Assembly: GCA_037200985.1 (NCBI GenBank)
Contig: JBBCGJ010000001.1
Coordinates: 620,001 to 684,000, forward strand
From: Rhizomicrobium sp.
Lineage (GTDB): Bacteria > Pseudomonadota > Alphaproteobacteria > Micropepsales > Micropepsaceae
Length of the DNA: 64,000 nt
Direction: 5' to 3'
Shown one piece after another: positions 62,857-64,000 of this stretch. The position numbers were made by a program, and so were the translations under genes. The notes below the pieces were generated by a model. That model worked only from the letters and a program-made list of their open reading frames with translations, did not search any database and had not been told where the DNA came from. Position 1 is the first letter of the stretch. Each line of letters begins with the position of its first letter.

Positions 62857-63489
62857 ATGGCTATTTCTGCACACGACTATCTGGCGATTGCCAGGGAGGC
62901 ACAACGTCAGGACACGCGCACCGTGATCGCGTACCTTGATCAGATTTTGCCATTCCTATGGCAGGCGGACTACGAGGCACAGGCACCGGCCACGTCAAAC
63001 CTACTAACGATCACGTTTGGCGGCCGCCGTCCAGGTGAGCCTTTCTGTCGCTATTTGTTTGATCAAGCGAGTGCCAGTTCGGGTACATCCCTTGTCGAGG
63101 ATCGGGTGGTTGCAGCGTGGGGGATCAGCAGGCATGTGCCGGCCGCGAGTCGGAACCGCTCTCGGATGCACGGTTTTCTGCGGAGCGTTTGGTCAACGGT
63201 CTACCCGGGCGCGGACCGCGGGCATTTTCTGGCCCACACCCTCGGCGGCGGGCTCGATATCAACCTGTTCCCGCAATCCAAAAGGGTGAATCGCTCCGGT
63301 CTATGGCGGCAGATGGAAACTTACTGCAGCCGGAATCCAGGGACCTTCTACTTTGTCCGGCCGCTCTACCAGAACGGCAGCTGGATTCCATCCGAGCTGG
63401 AGTTCGGTATCTTCAAGACTGTAAGCCCAGATCCCTCGGAGTATTGGGGTCATGTGTTTGTGAATGATATGCTATCTGACAAGGCGTGA
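62857..63489 (+). CDS. DNA/RNA non-specific endonuclease-like protein (beta-beta-alpha-metal)
   Basis: A 210-aa protein. RGHFLAHTLGGGLDINLFPQ, then KRVNRSGLWRQME, matches the DRGH ... N ... motif of Endonuclease_NS-type nucleases, with the general-base His, the metal-binding Asn and the downstream LWRQMET helix. The N-terminal about 100 residues are unassigned. No signal peptide is seen. ATG 62857 is chosen; GTG 62839 is possible. No immunity gene is evident next to it, so a defence or DNA-processing role is as likely as a secreted toxin. Confidence 0.65.
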   Translation: MAISAHDYLAIAREAQRQDTRTVIAYLDQILPFLWQADYEAQAPATSNLLTITFGGRRPGEPFCRYLFDQASASSGTSLVEDRVVAAWGISRHVPAASRNRSRMHGFLRSVWSTVYPGADRGHFLAHTLGGGLDINLFPQSKRVNRSGLWRQMETYCSRNPGTFYFVRPLYQNGSWIPSELEFGIFKTVSPDPSEYWGHVFVNDMLSDKA

Positions 63490-64000
63490 GGCGTAGTAAA
63501 GAAAGCGGCTCAATTGTTTGGCAAGAAACATGTTTCGGAAACCGACGCGGCACTGTAAAATCTTCATGATGATCGTGGTCGTTCGTTATTGAGCTCGACC
63601 AGCCGCAGAATTTCTGGGTACGGCCTGGGTACAGTAGCTTTTCGTAGGAGACAGAATTGTTGGATGTCAGCAGGTTACAGGGCTTTCGCGAGTCCTCTTC
63701 TGGGCACCAGGAAAAATTCAATTAAATCAATCGCTTAGTTGAAAACATAAGCCGTACACGGATGAATAAGAAAGAAATCTGCCAGTAAAACCAGGCTCTT
63801 GCTATCCAGCCCATAAAGTGGGTTCGAGTCCGCAAACGGGATTCAAACTGTCTCACGACCATCGAACCACGGTTGGCTTCAGCACGGGTGTCTTGCCGCC
63901 GCCTTCGAACATGTTGGCGATCTTCGGCACGCCCTTCAGAACGAGGCGCGCCATTCAGTTTCCCGATCAGGCGCGATTTCATGCAATCAAATATGTGAAG
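63490..64000. other. AT-richer terminal stretch without an intact gene
   Basis: No complete gene is supported. A possible remnant lies on the minus strand at 63853-63954. A T-arm-like GGTTCGAGTCC at 63829-63839 does not fold as a tRNA. The region may be the edge of the island. Confidence 0.45.
63853..63954 (-). pseudogene. Possible remnant of an isocitrate lyase/PEP mutase family gene
   Basis: A 33-codon frame reads LKGVPKIANMFEGGGKTPVL, which resembles the VPKxANxxEGGxTPLL strand of the oxaloacetate decarboxylase/PEP mutase family. Stops flank it on both sides and no other part of the family is near. The match is short and could be chance. Confidence 0.25.

Noticed and set aside
63829-63839. 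GGTTCGAGTCC, a tRNA T-loop-like sequence that might mark an attachment site
   Set aside because: Only two of five T-stem pairs form and no acceptor stem or anticodon arm is present, so it is not a tRNA or a clear 3' tRNA fragment.
63847-63859. CTGTCTCACGAC, identical to part of a conserved 23S rRNA segment
   Set aside because: The match is about a dozen bases with no flanking similarity; expected by chance in a window this size.

Overview
The window looks like a high-GC alphaproteobacterial chromosome or large replicon. The gene families (Tn4371-like trb cluster, DUF736, DUF2274, DUF2285/DUF6499 and XRE genes, IS110) and the dispersed palindromes sharing GAATGTCCGCT are typical of Sphingomonadales or Hyphomicrobiales. 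No rRNA, tRNA or CRISPR array was found, so the genus cannot be fixed.

Region 1 (1-9223) is an aromatic catabolic cluster. It has the end of a ring-hydroxylating dioxygenase beta subunit, a Rieske ferredoxin, its reductase and a cis-dihydrodiol dehydrogenase. A divergent IclR regulator with a palindromic operator follows, then the lower meta pathway (hydratase, acylating acetaldehyde dehydrogenase, aldolase), an extradiol dioxygenase and a TfdB-like flavin hydroxylase. Together they would convert an arene through a catechol to pyruvate and acetyl-CoA. The C-C bond hydrolase is not in the window.

Region 2 (about 9300-25500) is accessory DNA. It holds DUF2285 and XRE regulators, a DUF4238 protein, an Mrr-like nuclease, a TetR-controlled alpha/beta hydrolase, an unknown 455-aa protein and a HigBA-like pair. 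It also holds a short prokaryotic Argonaute operon whose partner is a 963-aa SIR2 / RecG-like ATPase / APAZ fusion. An IS110 element sits just downstream, behind a run of hairpins.

Region 3 (about 25500-51100) is the core of an integrative conjugative element: ArdC, a ParB-like protein, DUF736 (twice), TraF peptidase, lytic transglycosylase, relaxase, TraG, a CopG protein, trbBCDEJLFGI and DUF2274. Cargo is inserted into it: a divergent pair (549-aa unknown and PIN-like protein) and an AAA ATPase-methyltransferase fusion. Two intergenic regions carry long inverted repeats.

Region 4 (about 51100-64000) is a second accessory island. A translationally coupled operon encodes a Fic protein, a GajA-like OLD nuclease and a GajB-like helicase (Gabija-like), behind six direct repeats of TTGCGC(A/T). 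Next come a 947-aa unknown protein, a GT2 glycosyltransferase, a tyrosine recombinase, a GNAT-membrane protein, a methyltransferase and a beta-beta-alpha-metal nuclease. Four of these genes, in both orientations, share an almost identical start-site motif. Two of them form a convergent pair inside a perfect 23-bp inverted repeat.

The best candidates for something new are the three-module SIR2-APAZ/short-Ago operon, the Fic-led Gabija-like operon with its repeats, the ATPase-methyltransferase fusion, and the four-gene shared-motif module.
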